Shown here in pieces: positions 16,586 through 24,385 of a stretch of DNA of 28,660 nt (positions within the stretch are counted from its first letter, which is position 1; each line of letters opens with the position of its first letter). This DNA is from Rhizobiales bacterium CCH10-E5. GTDB taxonomy: Bacteria > Pseudomonadota > Alphaproteobacteria > Rhizobiales > Beijerinckiaceae. The stretch is taken from NCBI GenBank assembly GCA_001556125.1, contig LSIG01000157.1:1-28660 (forward strand), read 5' to 3'. A model generated the notes under the pieces. That model saw only the letters and a list, made by a program, of their open reading frames with translations. It searched no databases and was not told the origin of the DNA. The translations under genes and the position numbers were made by a program.

Positions 16586-17581
16586 TCAGCGTGGCGTCGC
16601 CGGGCGCAGGCAGGCCTGGGCGAGAGCGGACACCCGCTCGCGCTGGCTCTGGTCGAGGGTGTCGGTGAGCGTCTCCTGCCAAAGGTTTTCGCGCTTCAGC
16701 GAATCGACCGTGCAGGCGCAGAGCCGCTCGCAGGCGTCGGCGCCGAGCGGTCCCGTCCCGCAACTGCGCTGGCAGGAGAGCATGAAGCCACGCTCTTCCG
16801 ACACCGGCCGTGCCGGATTCAGCTGCAGCGCCAGCATCAGCGCGCCGATGAAGACCGGCTGGTGGACGAGATAGACCAGCAGGCTGTGCCGCCCGCCCCA
16901 GGCGAGGATCCGCGCCGGCCGCGAGGCGGGGCGCCAGTTGGCGAGCCCGCTGCCGGTCAGCCGCGGCAAGGCCAGCCTGGCCAGCACGATCCCGCCGAGC
17001 ACGCAGCCGAACCAGGGAAAGACCGGCACGAAATCCGCCGTCACGATCGGGGCGCGGGAGAAGCCGAGCCAGGCGAGGGCGGGCGCATCGAGCAGCGGAT
17101 GAGCGACGAGGACCGGCAGGGCGAAGGCGGCGACCGCAGCGACTGCAACAGCGGCAACCGGCAGGCGCAGGAAGGGCAGGGCCAGCACGCTGGCCAGCGC
17201 GACATGATGCAGGATGCCAAAGAAGATGAAGCTGCGCGGCATCGCGACAGAGGTCGCCAGCGTCACCAGTGCGGCGGCGCCCGCGACCATCGCCAACCGC
17301 TTCAGGAAGGCGGAGCGGTTCAGCCCGTTCCGGGTCGCCAGCACGAGACTGATTCCGACCAGCGTCAGGAAGGAGCCCGCGATCAGCCGCGCGAACGCGC
17401 GCCAGCCGGGCTCGGAGGGGACATCGGTCTCGATCAGCCCGAAAAAGGACAGATCATAGGCGAAGTGAAAGACGAACATCGCCAGAAGCGCGACGCCGCG
17501 GGCGCCATCGACGATCTCCAGCCGCAGGCGCGGCGAGGGGGCGGTAATGGGGGCGGCAGCTTCGGAGGGAACGGCGCTCAT
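16586..17581 (-). CDS. DUF1624 (HGSNAT-like) membrane acyltransferase with cysteine-rich tail
   Basis: Integral membrane protein of 331 residues in the DUF1624 family, related to lysosomal heparan-alpha-glucosaminide N-acetyltransferase. The start of the domain RLEIVDGARGVALLAMFVFHFAYDL carries the conserved GxxxxxMFxFH pattern. About seven hydrophobic helices follow, including FVPVFPWFGCVLGGIVLARL and SLLVYLVHQPVFIGALM near residue 250. The end is unusual: about 65 soluble residues with six cysteines, among them CQRSC (270-274) and CERLCAC (284-290). Bacterial function is unknown; cell-envelope sugar acetylation is a guess. ATG 17581 is preferred over ATG 17593 because AAGG lies 5 bp upstream. 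It is divergent from an alpha/beta hydrolase gene across 103 bp. Confidence 0.83.
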   Translation of the reverse strand: MSAVPSEAAAPITAPSPRLRLEIVDGARGVALLAMFVFHFAYDLSFFGLIETDVPSEPGWRAFARLIAGSFLTLVGISLVLATRNGLNRSAFLKRLAMVAGAAALVTLATSVAMPRSFIFFGILHHVALASVLALPFLRLPVAAVAVAAVAAFALPVLVAHPLLDAPALAWLGFSRAPIVTADFVPVFPWFGCVLGGIVLARLALPRLTGSGLANWRPASRPARILAWGGRHSLLVYLVHQPVFIGALMLALQLNPARPVSEERGFMLSCQRSCGTGPLGADACERLCACTVDSLKRENLWQETLTDTLDQSQRERVSALAQACLRPATPR

Positions 17582-17684
17582 GGCGGCCTTCATAGGCAGG
17601 CTGCGGCGCGACCGCTACCCAAGCCCTGGCGTTGATGGCATGGGAGGGCGACAGTCTCGCCTCCGCCACCCGCCACGGACCGCC

Positions 17685-18452
17685 ATGCAGACCTTCTCTT
17701 CCGACGGCGTCAGCCTCGCCTATGTCGATCTCGCGCCCACGGGGGATGTCGAGCGCCATGCCACGGTGGTGCTGGTGCACGGCTTCGGCTCGAGCCACAT
17801 GGTCAACTGGGTCAACACGCAGTGGACGAAGACGCTGACCCATGCCGGCTACCGCGTCGTCGCACTCGACAATCGCGGCCATGGCCAGAGCCAGAAGCTC
17901 TACGATCCGGCCGCCTATTCCTCCCAGATCATGGCCGAGGATGTGCGGCGGCTGATGGACCATCTCGACATCCCGCGCGCGGCGGTGATGGGGTATTCGA
18001 TGGGCGCGCGCATTTCCGCCCATCTCGCGCTGGCGCATCCGCAGCGGCTGACCGCGCTGCTGCTCGGCGGGCTCGGCATCCATCTCGTCGAGGGCGTCGG
18101 CCTGCCGCTGGGCATTGCCGACGCCATGGAGGCGCCCTCGCTCGACGGTCTGACCGACCCGATGCAGCGCATGTTCCGCGCCTTCGCCGAGGCGACGAAG
18201 AGCGATCTCAAGGCGCTCGCCGCCTGCATCCGCGGCTCGCGGCAGACGTTGAGCGAGGCCGAGGTCGGCCGGATCGCCGCACCGACCCTCGTCAGTGTCG
18301 GAACGACCGACGAGGTCGCGGGCTCGGGTCCGGCGCTGGCGCGGCTGATCCCCGGCGCGGAGGCCTTCGACATCGTCGGCCGCGACCACAATCTCGCCGT
18401 CGGCGACAAGAGCCACAAGCAGGCGGTGCTCGACTTCCTGTCGCGTTTGTGA
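17685..18452 (+). CDS. Alpha/beta-fold hydrolase
   Basis: Cytosolic serine hydrolase of 255 residues. The oxyanion-hole strand VVLVHGFGSS (about residues 28-37), ALDNRGHGQS, the nucleophile elbow GYSMGA (about 104-109), the acid in VGTTDEVAG, and the histidine in VGRDHNLAVGD are all in the expected order, so the Ser-Asp-His triad looks complete. The family includes esterases, carbon-carbon hydrolases and haloperoxidase-like enzymes; the substrate is not determinable here. ATG 17685 is chosen because it precedes the first strand (MQTFSSDGVSLAYVD); the frame upstream overlaps the divergent DUF1624 gene. The next gene, cysE, starts 177 bp downstream. Confidence 0.87.
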   Translation: MQTFSSDGVSLAYVDLAPTGDVERHATVVLVHGFGSSHMVNWVNTQWTKTLTHAGYRVVALDNRGHGQSQKLYDPAAYSSQIMAEDVRRLMDHLDIPRAAVMGYSMGARISAHLALAHPQRLTALLLGGLGIHLVEGVGLPLGIADAMEAPSLDGLTDPMQRMFRAFAEATKSDLKALAACIRGSRQTLSEAEVGRIAAPTLVSVGTTDEVAGSGPALARLIPGAEAFDIVGRDHNLAVGDKSHKQAVLDFLSRL

Positions 18453-18502
18453 GGTCGCGGGAAGACGGTTCGAAAACCCTCTTCCGACAAGCGTTTGTGG
18501 AA

Positions 18503-18518
18503 CGGTTTTGACAAACCG
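18503..18518. promoter_or_regulatory. Perfect 6-bp dyad containing a TTGACA, upstream of cysE
   Basis: CGGTTT-TGAC-AAACCG forms a perfect inverted repeat 112 bp before the cysE start and 50 bp after the hydrolase stop. It could be an operator, a weak terminator stem or a -35 region, since TTGACA occupies 18508-18513. A second promoter-like pair, TTGGCG (18564) and TAGGAT (18589) with a long 19-bp spacer, lies nearer cysE. None of these is certain. Confidence 0.35.
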
Positions 18519-18629
18519 AATCCGGCGCCCCACATGCGGGTGGCCCATCGCCCTGAAACAGCTTTGGCGTCGATGCCGCCTCGGGTGCTAGGATCGGCCT
18601 CGCCGAACGACCCTCTCCGGAGAACAACC

Positions 18630-19478
18630 ATGTCGTCAGGACGCTCCGTCGCCGAAGCCCGCGATGCCGCGAGCGGGATCGAACGGCTCGACCCGGTCTG
18701 GTCGCGCCTGCGCCGCGAGGCGGAGGCCGCGCTCGCCGCCGAGCCGGCGCTGGGCAGCCTGATCCTCGCCTCCGTGCTGAACCAGCCGAGCTTCGAGGCC
18801 GCCGTCAGCCACCGCGTCGCGGCGCGGCTCGGCCATCCCGCCGTGCCGGCCGATCTGATCGAGCAGGCCTTCGCCGAGGCGCTCGCCGCCGACGCGACGG
18901 TGGGGCCCGGCATGCGCGCCGACGTCGTCGCCGTGCTCGACCGCGACCCGGCCTGCTACCGCGTGCTCGAGCCGGTGCTGTTCTTCAAGGGCTTCCACGC
19001 GCTGCAATGCCACCGGCTGGCGCATTGGCTCTGGCGGCAGGACCGGCGCGATTTCGCGCTCTATCTGCAGAGCCGCGCCTCCGAGGTCTTCCAGACCGAC
19101 ATCAACCCGGCCGCGAAGATCGGCAAGGGCATCTTCCTCGACCATGCCACCGGGCTCGTCGTCGGCGAGACTGCGGTGATCGAGGACGACGTCTCGATGC
19201 TGCACAGCGTCACGCTGGGCGGCACCGGCAAGCAGGGCGGTGACCGCCACCCCAAGATCCGCAAGGGCGTGCTGCTCGGCGCCGGCGCCAAGATCCTCGG
19301 CAATATCGAGGTCGGCCAGTGCTCGCGCGTCGCGGCGGGCTCGGTCGTACTGGCGAGCGTGCCGCGCAACAAGACGGTCGCGGGCGTGCCGGCCAAGGTC
19401 GTCGGCGAGGCTGGCTGCGCCGAGCCCTCGCGCTCGATGGACCAGATCCTCTGCGGCGATTGCGGCGCCGATATCTGA
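18630..19478 (+). CDS. cysE: Serine O-acetyltransferase
   Basis: First committed enzyme of cysteine synthesis: acetyl-CoA plus serine gives O-acetylserine. The 282-residue protein has the all-helical N-terminal domain (AEPALGSLILASVLNQPSFEAAVSHRVAARLG; DPACYRVLEPVLFFKGFHALQCHRLAHWLW) and the left-handed beta-helix with hexapeptide repeats from INPAAKIGKGIFLDHATGLVVGETAVI onward. The catalytic-site motifs FLDHATG and SVTLGGTGKQGGDRHPKI are intact. The C-terminus ends DQILCGDCGADI rather than a long flexible tail ending in isoleucine preceded by acidic residues, but it does end in Ile, which in this family inserts into the cysteine synthase active site; that role is inference. The CGDC pair is a possible redox or metal site. 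ATG 18630 has GGAG 8 bp upstream. Confidence 0.93.
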   Translation: MSSGRSVAEARDAASGIERLDPVWSRLRREAEAALAAEPALGSLILASVLNQPSFEAAVSHRVAARLGHPAVPADLIEQAFAEALAADATVGPGMRADVVAVLDRDPACYRVLEPVLFFKGFHALQCHRLAHWLWRQDRRDFALYLQSRASEVFQTDINPAAKIGKGIFLDHATGLVVGETAVIEDDVSMLHSVTLGGTGKQGGDRHPKIRKGVLLGAGAKILGNIEVGQCSRVAAGSVVLASVPRNKTVAGVPAKVVGEAGCAEPSRSMDQILCGDCGADI

Positions 19479-19501
19479 GCCACGCGCCTCTGGCCTCACT
19501 C

Positions 19502-20386
19502 CTACGCCACCAGCCAGGCGGCGATTTCGGCCTGGCGCGGATGCGGGCGCTCCGTCGCCGCAGGCGCCACCGTCAGCCGCTCGCTGAGCGGCAGCGGCGA
19601 CCGGAGCGGCGCGACGAGCCGGCCCTGCGCCAGCAGCGGCGCGACCAGCGAGAGCCGCCCCATCAGCACGCCCGAGCCCGTCAGCGCCGCATCCAGCGCC
19701 AGGCTGTAGAGCGAGAAGCGCGGGCCCCGCGTCGCATCGAGGCCGCGTGGCGCTCCCGCATGGGCGAGCCAGCGGGCCCAGTCGTTGTGCCAGACGGCGT
19801 CGTGCAGCAACGTCTGGCCGGCGAGATCGGCCGTCGAGCCGAGGCGTTCCGCCAGCTCGGGCGCGCAGACCGGCAGAATCGCATCCTCGCCGGGCAGCGT
19901 CAGCGCCGGCGGGCCTGAGCCCGGCTCGCGGTAGAAGATCGAGAGATCATGCGGCTCGCGGCGCGGATCGGGCGGCGCCTCCATCGCCGAAATCGAGACC
20001 TGCAGATCCGGCCAGGCGCGCTGCAGGGCCGGCAGGCGCGGCGAGAGCCAGAGCTGGGCGATGCAGGGCAGGGCGGCGATGGTCAGCGCGCGCTGGCTCT
20101 CGCTCTCCCGCAGGCTCTCGGCGGCCTGGGCCAGGATGTCGAAGCCGCGCGTCAGCCGGGGCAGTGCCTCGCGGGCGGCCATCGTCGGCACCACGCCCTG
20201 CGGCAGCCGGCGGAACAGCGAAAGCCCCAGAGCGGCCTCGAGCTGGCGGATCTGCTGGGTGACGGCGCCGGGCGTGACGCCGAGCTCGGCCGCGGCGTCG
20301 GTGAAGCTCTCCAGACGCGCCGCCGCCTCGAAGGCGCGCAGCGCCTTGAGCGAGGGCAGGCGGGGGCGGGGCGGCTTGACGGCCAT
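19502..20386 (-). CDS. LysR-family transcriptional regulator (GcvA-like)
   Basis: A 294-residue DNA-binding regulator. The N-terminal winged helix-turn-helix is clear: LPSLKALRAFEAAARLESFTDAAAELGVTPGAVTQQIRQLEAALGLSLFRR (about residues 10-60), a pattern with PSL.ALRAFEA typical of the GcvA group. The rest is the effector-binding domain, with a co-inducer pocket of periplasmic-binding-protein fold. It is divergent from a SHMT-like PLP enzyme gene across 128 bp, the usual arrangement in which a LysR protein controls its neighbour and itself. The inverted repeat at 20441-20462 in that gap is a good operator candidate. The effector is probably an amino acid related to the enzyme's substrate, by inference. 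Confidence 0.92.
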   Translation of the reverse strand: MAVKPPRPRLPSLKALRAFEAAARLESFTDAAAELGVTPGAVTQQIRQLEAALGLSLFRRLPQGVVPTMAAREALPRLTRGFDILAQAAESLRESESQRALTIAALPCIAQLWLSPRLPALQRAWPDLQVSISAMEAPPDPRREPHDLSIFYREPGSGPPALTLPGEDAILPVCAPELAERLGSTADLAGQTLLHDAVWHNDWARWLAHAGAPRGLDATRGPRFSLYSLALDAALTGSGVLMGRLSLVAPLLAQGRLVAPLRSPLPLSERLTVAPAATERPHPRQAEIAAWLVA

Positions 20387-20440
20387 GGAAGGGTCCGGCG
20401 CGAGGCTGAGATTTTCTCCGCCTCCGCGCGACGAATACTC

Positions 20441-20462
20441 GTTTGCGCCGGCCCACGCAAAC
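20441..20462. promoter_or_regulatory. Candidate LysR operator, 7-bp inverted repeat
   Basis: GTTTGCG, an 8-bp spacer and CGCAAAC form a perfect dyad. It contains the T-N11-A core usual for LysR proteins and lies between the divergent start codons, 53 bp before the PLP-enzyme start (20515) and 55 bp before the LysR start (20386). Confidence 0.6.
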
Positions 20463-20514
20463 CGCTCCTATGGCCTCGATTTCAGGCAGGCCCCGGCGGG
20501 GCGGGAGAACGGCG

Positions 20515-21837
20515 ATGACGGCACTGGGCAGGCGCGACTGGGTTCCCGCCGCGAGCGAGGATTACGTGCTCGGGATCGCCGCCGGCGTCAGCGGCCAGCC
20601 GCTGGACGCGATCGAGGCGCGGCTTTCGGCGCTGACCACCGAGAACCGCAACATCCACGAGCGCGACTGCTTCAACCTCAACCCCGCGACCAACGTCATG
20701 AACCCGCGCGCCGAAGCGGCGCTGGCGTCGGGCCTCGGCGCGCGGCCCTCGCTCGGCTATCCCGGCGAGAAGTACGAGATGGGGCTGGAGGCGATCGAGC
20801 AGATCGAGGTCATCGCCGCCGAGCTCGCGGCCGAAGTCTTCGGCGCGACATATGCCGAGATCCGCGTGCCCTCGGGCGCCATCGCCAATCTCTATGCCTT
20901 CATGGTCGCGGCGAAGCCCGGCGACTGCATCATCGCGCCGCCGCCCTCGATCGGCGGGCATGTCACGCATCACGGCGCCGGCGCGGCCGGGCTCTACGGC
21001 ATCGTCACCCATCCGGCACCGGTCGATCCGGTCAACTACACCGTCGATGTCGCCCAGCTGCGGGCGGATGCGCTGCGGCTGAAGCCGAAGATGATCACCA
21101 TCGGTGCGAGCCTGAACCTCTTCCCGCATCCGATCCGCGAGATCCGCGCCATCGCCGACGAAATCGGCGCGCTCGTGCTGTTCGATGCGGCGCATATGTC
21201 GGGGATGATCGCGGGGCACGCCTGGCAGCAGCCGCTGGAGGAGGGCGCCCATCTGATGACGATGAGCACCTATAAGAGCCTCGGCGGCCCGCCCTCGGGG
21301 CTGATCGTCACCAATGACGCCGCCATCGCCAAGCGGCTCGACGCCATCGCCTATCCCGGGCTGACGGCGAATTTCGACGCGGCGAAATCGGCTTCGCTCG
21401 CGATCACGCTGCTCGACTGGAAGGCTTTCGGCCGCGATTACGCGAAGATGATGGCCGCCACCGCCAAGGCGCTGGGCGAGGCGCTCTGCGAGCGGCAGAT
21501 CCCGGTCTATGCCCGCGAGCGCGGCATCACCACCTCGCATCAGTTCGCGATCGAGTCCCATGCCTATGGCGGCGGCCAGGCGGCGGCGCAGAAGCTGCGC
21601 GCGATCAACATCCTGAGCTGCGGCATCGGCCTGCCGCTGCCGGAGGTGGCGGGAGACGTCAACGGCCTGCGGCTGGGTACCCCCGAGATCGTCCGTTTCG
21701 GCATGACCCCCGCCGACATGCCCGAACTCGCGGCCTACATCGCCGAAGGGCTGAACGGCTCACGCCCGGCGGAGGCGATCGCGCGGGATGTGACGGCGTT
21801 CCGGGGGCGGTTCCGGGAGCTGCATTTCATGAGGTGA
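20515..21837 (+). CDS. Divergent serine hydroxymethyltransferase-family PLP enzyme
   Basis: Fold-type I PLP enzyme of 440 residues that aligns by eye with SHMT over most of its length. Shared marks: IRVPSGAIANLYAFMVAAKPGD (116-137), GGHVTHHG (147-154), KPKMITIGASLNLF, the PLP-ring Asp and His in LFDAAHMSGMIAG (D224, H227), the Schiff-base lysine K254 and the carboxylate-binding Arg in LRLGTPEIVRFGM. Key differences: YAEGYPG of SHMT reads PSLGYPG (79-84), so the Glu needed for folate chemistry is Leu80; RYYGG reads KYEMG (Tyr to Glu88); and TTHKT before the lysine reads STYKS. Standard serine-glycine conversion is therefore doubtful; an aldolase, alpha-methylserine-type or transaldolase reaction is possible. 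ATG 20515 has GGGAG upstream. Divergent LysR gene suggests inducible catabolism. Confidence 0.8.
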   Translation: MTALGRRDWVPAASEDYVLGIAAGVSGQPLDAIEARLSALTTENRNIHERDCFNLNPATNVMNPRAEAALASGLGARPSLGYPGEKYEMGLEAIEQIEVIAAELAAEVFGATYAEIRVPSGAIANLYAFMVAAKPGDCIIAPPPSIGGHVTHHGAGAAGLYGIVTHPAPVDPVNYTVDVAQLRADALRLKPKMITIGASLNLFPHPIREIRAIADEIGALVLFDAAHMSGMIAGHAWQQPLEEGAHLMTMSTYKSLGGPPSGLIVTNDAAIAKRLDAIAYPGLTANFDAAKSASLAITLLDWKAFGRDYAKMMAATAKALGEALCERQIPVYARERGITTSHQFAIESHAYGGGQAAAQKLRAINILSCGIGLPLPEVAGDVNGLRLGTPEIVRFGMTPADMPELAAYIAEGLNGSRPAEAIARDVTAFRGRFRELHFMR

Positions 21838-21868
21838 GGGGCACCTCGCTGAGGCTCGGCTGCACTCT

Positions 21869-23098
21869 CTAGGCGGCCGCCGACGACAGTTCCGACGCCG
21901 CGACCTCGATCGGCATGGGCCGCCCGAGCCAGTAACCTTGACCCTTGCTGACACCCAACAGCTTCAGGGTCTTCAACTCGGCGTCGCGCTCGATCCCTTC
22001 AGCCAGAATCTGGCATCCCGTCTCGCGTGCATAGAAGATGAGCGCGCTTGCAAGGGCTCGTCGGGCCGGATCGGCGTCCACGTTCCGGGTGAGTGACATA
22101 TCGAGCTTGATGATGTCGGGCTTCAGGCGGACGATATGCTGCAATCCCGAATAGCCGGCTCCGGCATCATCGACAGCGAGGCGGACGCCCTGCCTGCGAA
22201 ACCCATTCAGCTTGGCCAGCAGTCCTTCATAGTCCTGCACCACGCCATGCTCCGTCACCTCGATCACGAGCCGATGCGGGTCAACCTTCCCAATGATGTC
22301 GGCGAATTCGGGCGCCATCACCCCTTCCGCCGAGGCATTGACGGTCAGGTAGATATGGTCTGGCAAATGTCCGGCCTGATTTAGGGCCGCCTCGATCGCT
22401 GCCAGTTCCAGAGGGACGCCAAGACCAAGCTCGGCAGCTTCGGCAAACCATTTGTCCGGCGAGCGTCGGGGCTCCTGAGGGAAGCGCGCGAGGCACTCGA
22501 AGCCGACGGCACGATCGCTCGTGAAATCCCAGATCGGCTGAACATGAATGTCGAAGGCGCGATCGTCGATGATCCGGGCGATCCGAGCCTGCCGGCCATC
22601 GCGATCCTTGCTGCTGCGCCGATCCTCATCGATGTGCTGAGCCGTGATCGCGGCGAACGCACGCATGACCTGCAGGTCGCGATCATTCAGCGAGTGATTG
22701 GCATGAGGGCTCAGACAGCAGAACATGCCGAAGACCGAACCGTCAGACATGGTCAGCGGCACGCTGACATGGGCGCCGATCGGGACAGCCTGGGTGATTG
22801 GCATGGCCTTGGCGAACGGAACGGCTGAGGTATCGGGGATCAACTCCGGCAAGCGGCCCGCCAGGATATGGCGGCAATAGACATCATCCAGCGAGCGCGA
22901 GTCGCCCGGCTTGATCAGGGCCTCGAGCCCGGGAGCATCGACCACCCTGAAAACAGAGTCGTTGCGCACGAACTCCGACACATAAGCGACCTCCATGCCC
23001 AAATGCTGGCGCACCGACTGGAGAACCCGGTCGATCAGAAAGCCTTTGGCGCCGTCGCCCGTTTCTGTCCCGTTCGTGACACAGGCAAGGATCGACAT
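21869..23098 (-). CDS. GAF-EAL cyclic-di-GMP phosphodiesterase
   Basis: Cytosolic signalling protein of 409 residues. A GAF sensor domain spans about 20-160 (RSLDDVYCRHILAGRLPELIPDT, then IGAHVSVPLTMSDGSVFGMFCCLSP). An EAL phosphodiesterase domain spans about 172-405, degrading cyclic di-GMP. The signature EAL reads ECL (E201). Other catalytic residues look intact: N254 (TVNASAEG), E283 (EVTEHG), D310-D311 (DDAGAGYSGL), K331 (IIKLDMS), E367 (AEGIE) and Q387 (GQGYW), so activity is expected. No GGDEF domain is present. ATG 23098 has GAGG 6 bp upstream and is preferred to a GTG eight codons earlier. Base composition is slightly less GC-extreme than neighbours. The GAF ligand is unknown; no canonical bilin-binding cysteine context is apparent. 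Confidence 0.9.
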   Translation of the reverse strand: MSILACVTNGTETGDGAKGFLIDRVLQSVRQHLGMEVAYVSEFVRNDSVFRVVDAPGLEALIKPGDSRSLDDVYCRHILAGRLPELIPDTSAVPFAKAMPITQAVPIGAHVSVPLTMSDGSVFGMFCCLSPHANHSLNDRDLQVMRAFAAITAQHIDEDRRSSKDRDGRQARIARIIDDRAFDIHVQPIWDFTSDRAVGFECLARFPQEPRRSPDKWFAEAAELGLGVPLELAAIEAALNQAGHLPDHIYLTVNASAEGVMAPEFADIIGKVDPHRLVIEVTEHGVVQDYEGLLAKLNGFRRQGVRLAVDDAGAGYSGLQHIVRLKPDIIKLDMSLTRNVDADPARRALASALIFYARETGCQILAEGIERDAELKTLKLLGVSKGQGYWLGRPMPIEVAASELSSAAA

Positions 23099-23187
23099 CT
23101 GGACCTCTGGTCGGGAGTGCACTCTTAGCCACTGAGACTGTGCCGTAGGGTCGCCTAAGGGAGTGTGAAGGCTTGACGCAAAACAAG

Positions 23188-23227
23188 GTCCGTCGGCGTT
23201 GGCTTCTCGACCAACGTGTCAACGGAC
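23188..23227. other. Imperfect inverted repeat / stem-loop upstream of GAF-EAL gene
   Basis: GTCCGT pairs with ACGGAC and CGTTGG with CCAACG around an 8-base loop, with a small internal bulge. It lies about 90 bp upstream of the GAF-EAL start, so it may be an operator or part of the mRNA leader. Confidence 0.45.
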
Positions 23228-23364
23228 CAGTGCGTCATCTGTATCGGTTCGGTTTCGGCCCGCTCTCGGCCATGAGGGAAGCCCGATGGGCCTAGGAGGT
23301 CATCTCTTCGAGGTATCGCCGAGGTAGGCCGTCGATCACCGACCCTCTAGGTTGACGCGTTGTA

Positions 23365-23391
23365 ATGCAGACTGCGCAAGCGTGTCTGCAT
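23365..23391. other. 8-bp perfect inverted repeat
   Basis: ATGCAGAC and GTCTGCAT are separated by 11 bases that contain a further CGC-AA-GCG. No T run follows, so a terminator is unlikely; a protein-binding dyad or RNA stem is possible. Confidence 0.4.
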
Positions 23392-23716
23392 GGGGTACTA
23401 CGGCCCCCGTGCGAGGAACTCGCTGGAACGGTTGTTGGCATCACGCCTTCGTCCCACGCCGGACGGCGCGACAATCCGATGAGGGGAACCGGTGCCCGAG
23501 GGCTCGCGGCGAGGGCTGGCGTTCGACCTGATAGGCGCGGCCCGGAGACGAAAAACGCCGACGAGCGGAGCGCCACGGGGCGTGCGGGTGGTGGCTCAAT
23601 CCATCCGCGCCGCATCCTGGCTCAACGGATGCAGATTTCTACCCACGCGCCTCGTTGTTGACGCCTGCGTGCGAGCGCGGGCGGGGATTTCGGCTGGGAT
23701 GAAAGCTCGGCCGAGG

Positions 23717-24385
23717 CTAGGCCGGGTCGCGCGTCGGCTGCGGCGGGACGCCGGCCGGGCCGGCGGGGGGCGCGATGTCGATCTCGAAGCGGCAGACGGG
23801 CCCGCCGTCGCCCGAAACCTCGGCATGGCGGATGCTGGCGCTGCGGCTGACCAGCGACCGGAACAGGCATTCGAAGACGCCGCCATGCCAGGCGCCGCCC
23901 GGCATGGCGAGCGGGTTGCGCTCGATGGTGATGAGGCAGGGCGGGCCCGAGGCGGTGCGGCAGGTGCCCGAGCCCGCGAAGGTCCAGGCATGCCTGGCGA
24001 TGGCCCGCAGCAGAAGCGGCGCGGCGAGGCGGGGTGGGAGGGTCCGCAGGAGCAGCCGCGCAACCGGCGGGATGCGGTGGGCCAGGACATAGGCGCCGGT
24101 CCTGCGGCCGGCGTCCTGGGCGATGGCGGCAGCGCTCGCGGGCGGCATTTCGCGCCAGAGCGTCGCGAAAAGGCGGGCGGCGATCGCCTCGCCGATCATG
24201 TCGGTGGGGGGCGATCGCAGCAGGCGGGCGTATCCGGCCCGGCCGAAGACATGCTCGGCCAGGCCGGGGGCGTCGGGTGCCGCCCGCAGCGCCTCGGCGA
24301 GCTGGATCACGGCATTGGGGCCGACGAGCCCGGCTTCCGCGCGTGCATCGACCACCGAGGCGAAGGTCAGGCCGGCGCTCAGCAT
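23717..24385 (-). CDS. bchJ: BchJ, 4-vinyl reductase (V4R) family bacteriochlorophyll protein
   Basis: A 222-residue protein of the V4R-domain family linked to bacteriochlorophyll synthesis. Recognisable segments: [61 protein letters not shown], and the Cys/Arg-rich end [10 protein letters not shown] and [12 protein letters not shown]. BchJ was first named a 4-vinyl protochlorophyllide reductase; later work assigns most C8-vinyl reduction to other enzymes (BciA, BciB, chlorophyllide oxidoreductase), with BchJ perhaps helping substrate delivery. Its ATG at 24385 lies inside the end of bchE (7-bp overlap, ATGCTGA), and no separate ribosome-binding site is clear, so translation is probably coupled. 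The bchE-bchJ order matches purple bacteria. The C-terminus is Pro/Ala-rich. Confidence 0.88.
   Translation of the reverse strand: MLSAGLTFASVVDARAEAGLVGPNAVIQLAEALRAAPDAPGLAEHVFGRAGYARLLRSPPTDMIGEAIAARLFATLWREMPPASAAAIAQDAGRRTGAYVLAHRIPPVARLLLRTLPPRLAAPLLLRAIARHAWTFAGSGTCRTASGPPCLITIERNPLAMPGGAWHGGVFECLFRSLVSRSASIRHAEVSGDGGPVCRFEIDIAPPAGPAGVPPQPTRDPA

Larger units (their letters stand above)
23099..23716. other. 618-bp intergenic region without a convincing gene
   Basis: Between bchJ and the GAF-EAL gene. Open frames here lack the codon bias of the neighbours and look like nothing known. What can be seen are dyads at 23188-23227 and 23365-23391 (listed separately) and a GCATCC/GGATGC stem at 23612-23632. 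It could hold the GAF-EAL promoter, a small RNA or decayed sequence. Confidence 0.6.

Noticed and set aside
21831..21847. GAGGTG/CACCTC stem at the end of the SHMT-like gene as a terminator
   Set aside because: Six-base stem overlapping the stop codon with no T run; could be chance.
23281..23291. GCCC-GAT-GGGC mini-hairpin
   Set aside because: Four-base stem, expected by chance at this GC content.
23292..23615. 107-residue minus-strand open frame in the bchJ/GAF-EAL gap
   Set aside because: No recognisable motif, atypical codon use, no ribosome-binding site; treated as non-coding pending evidence.
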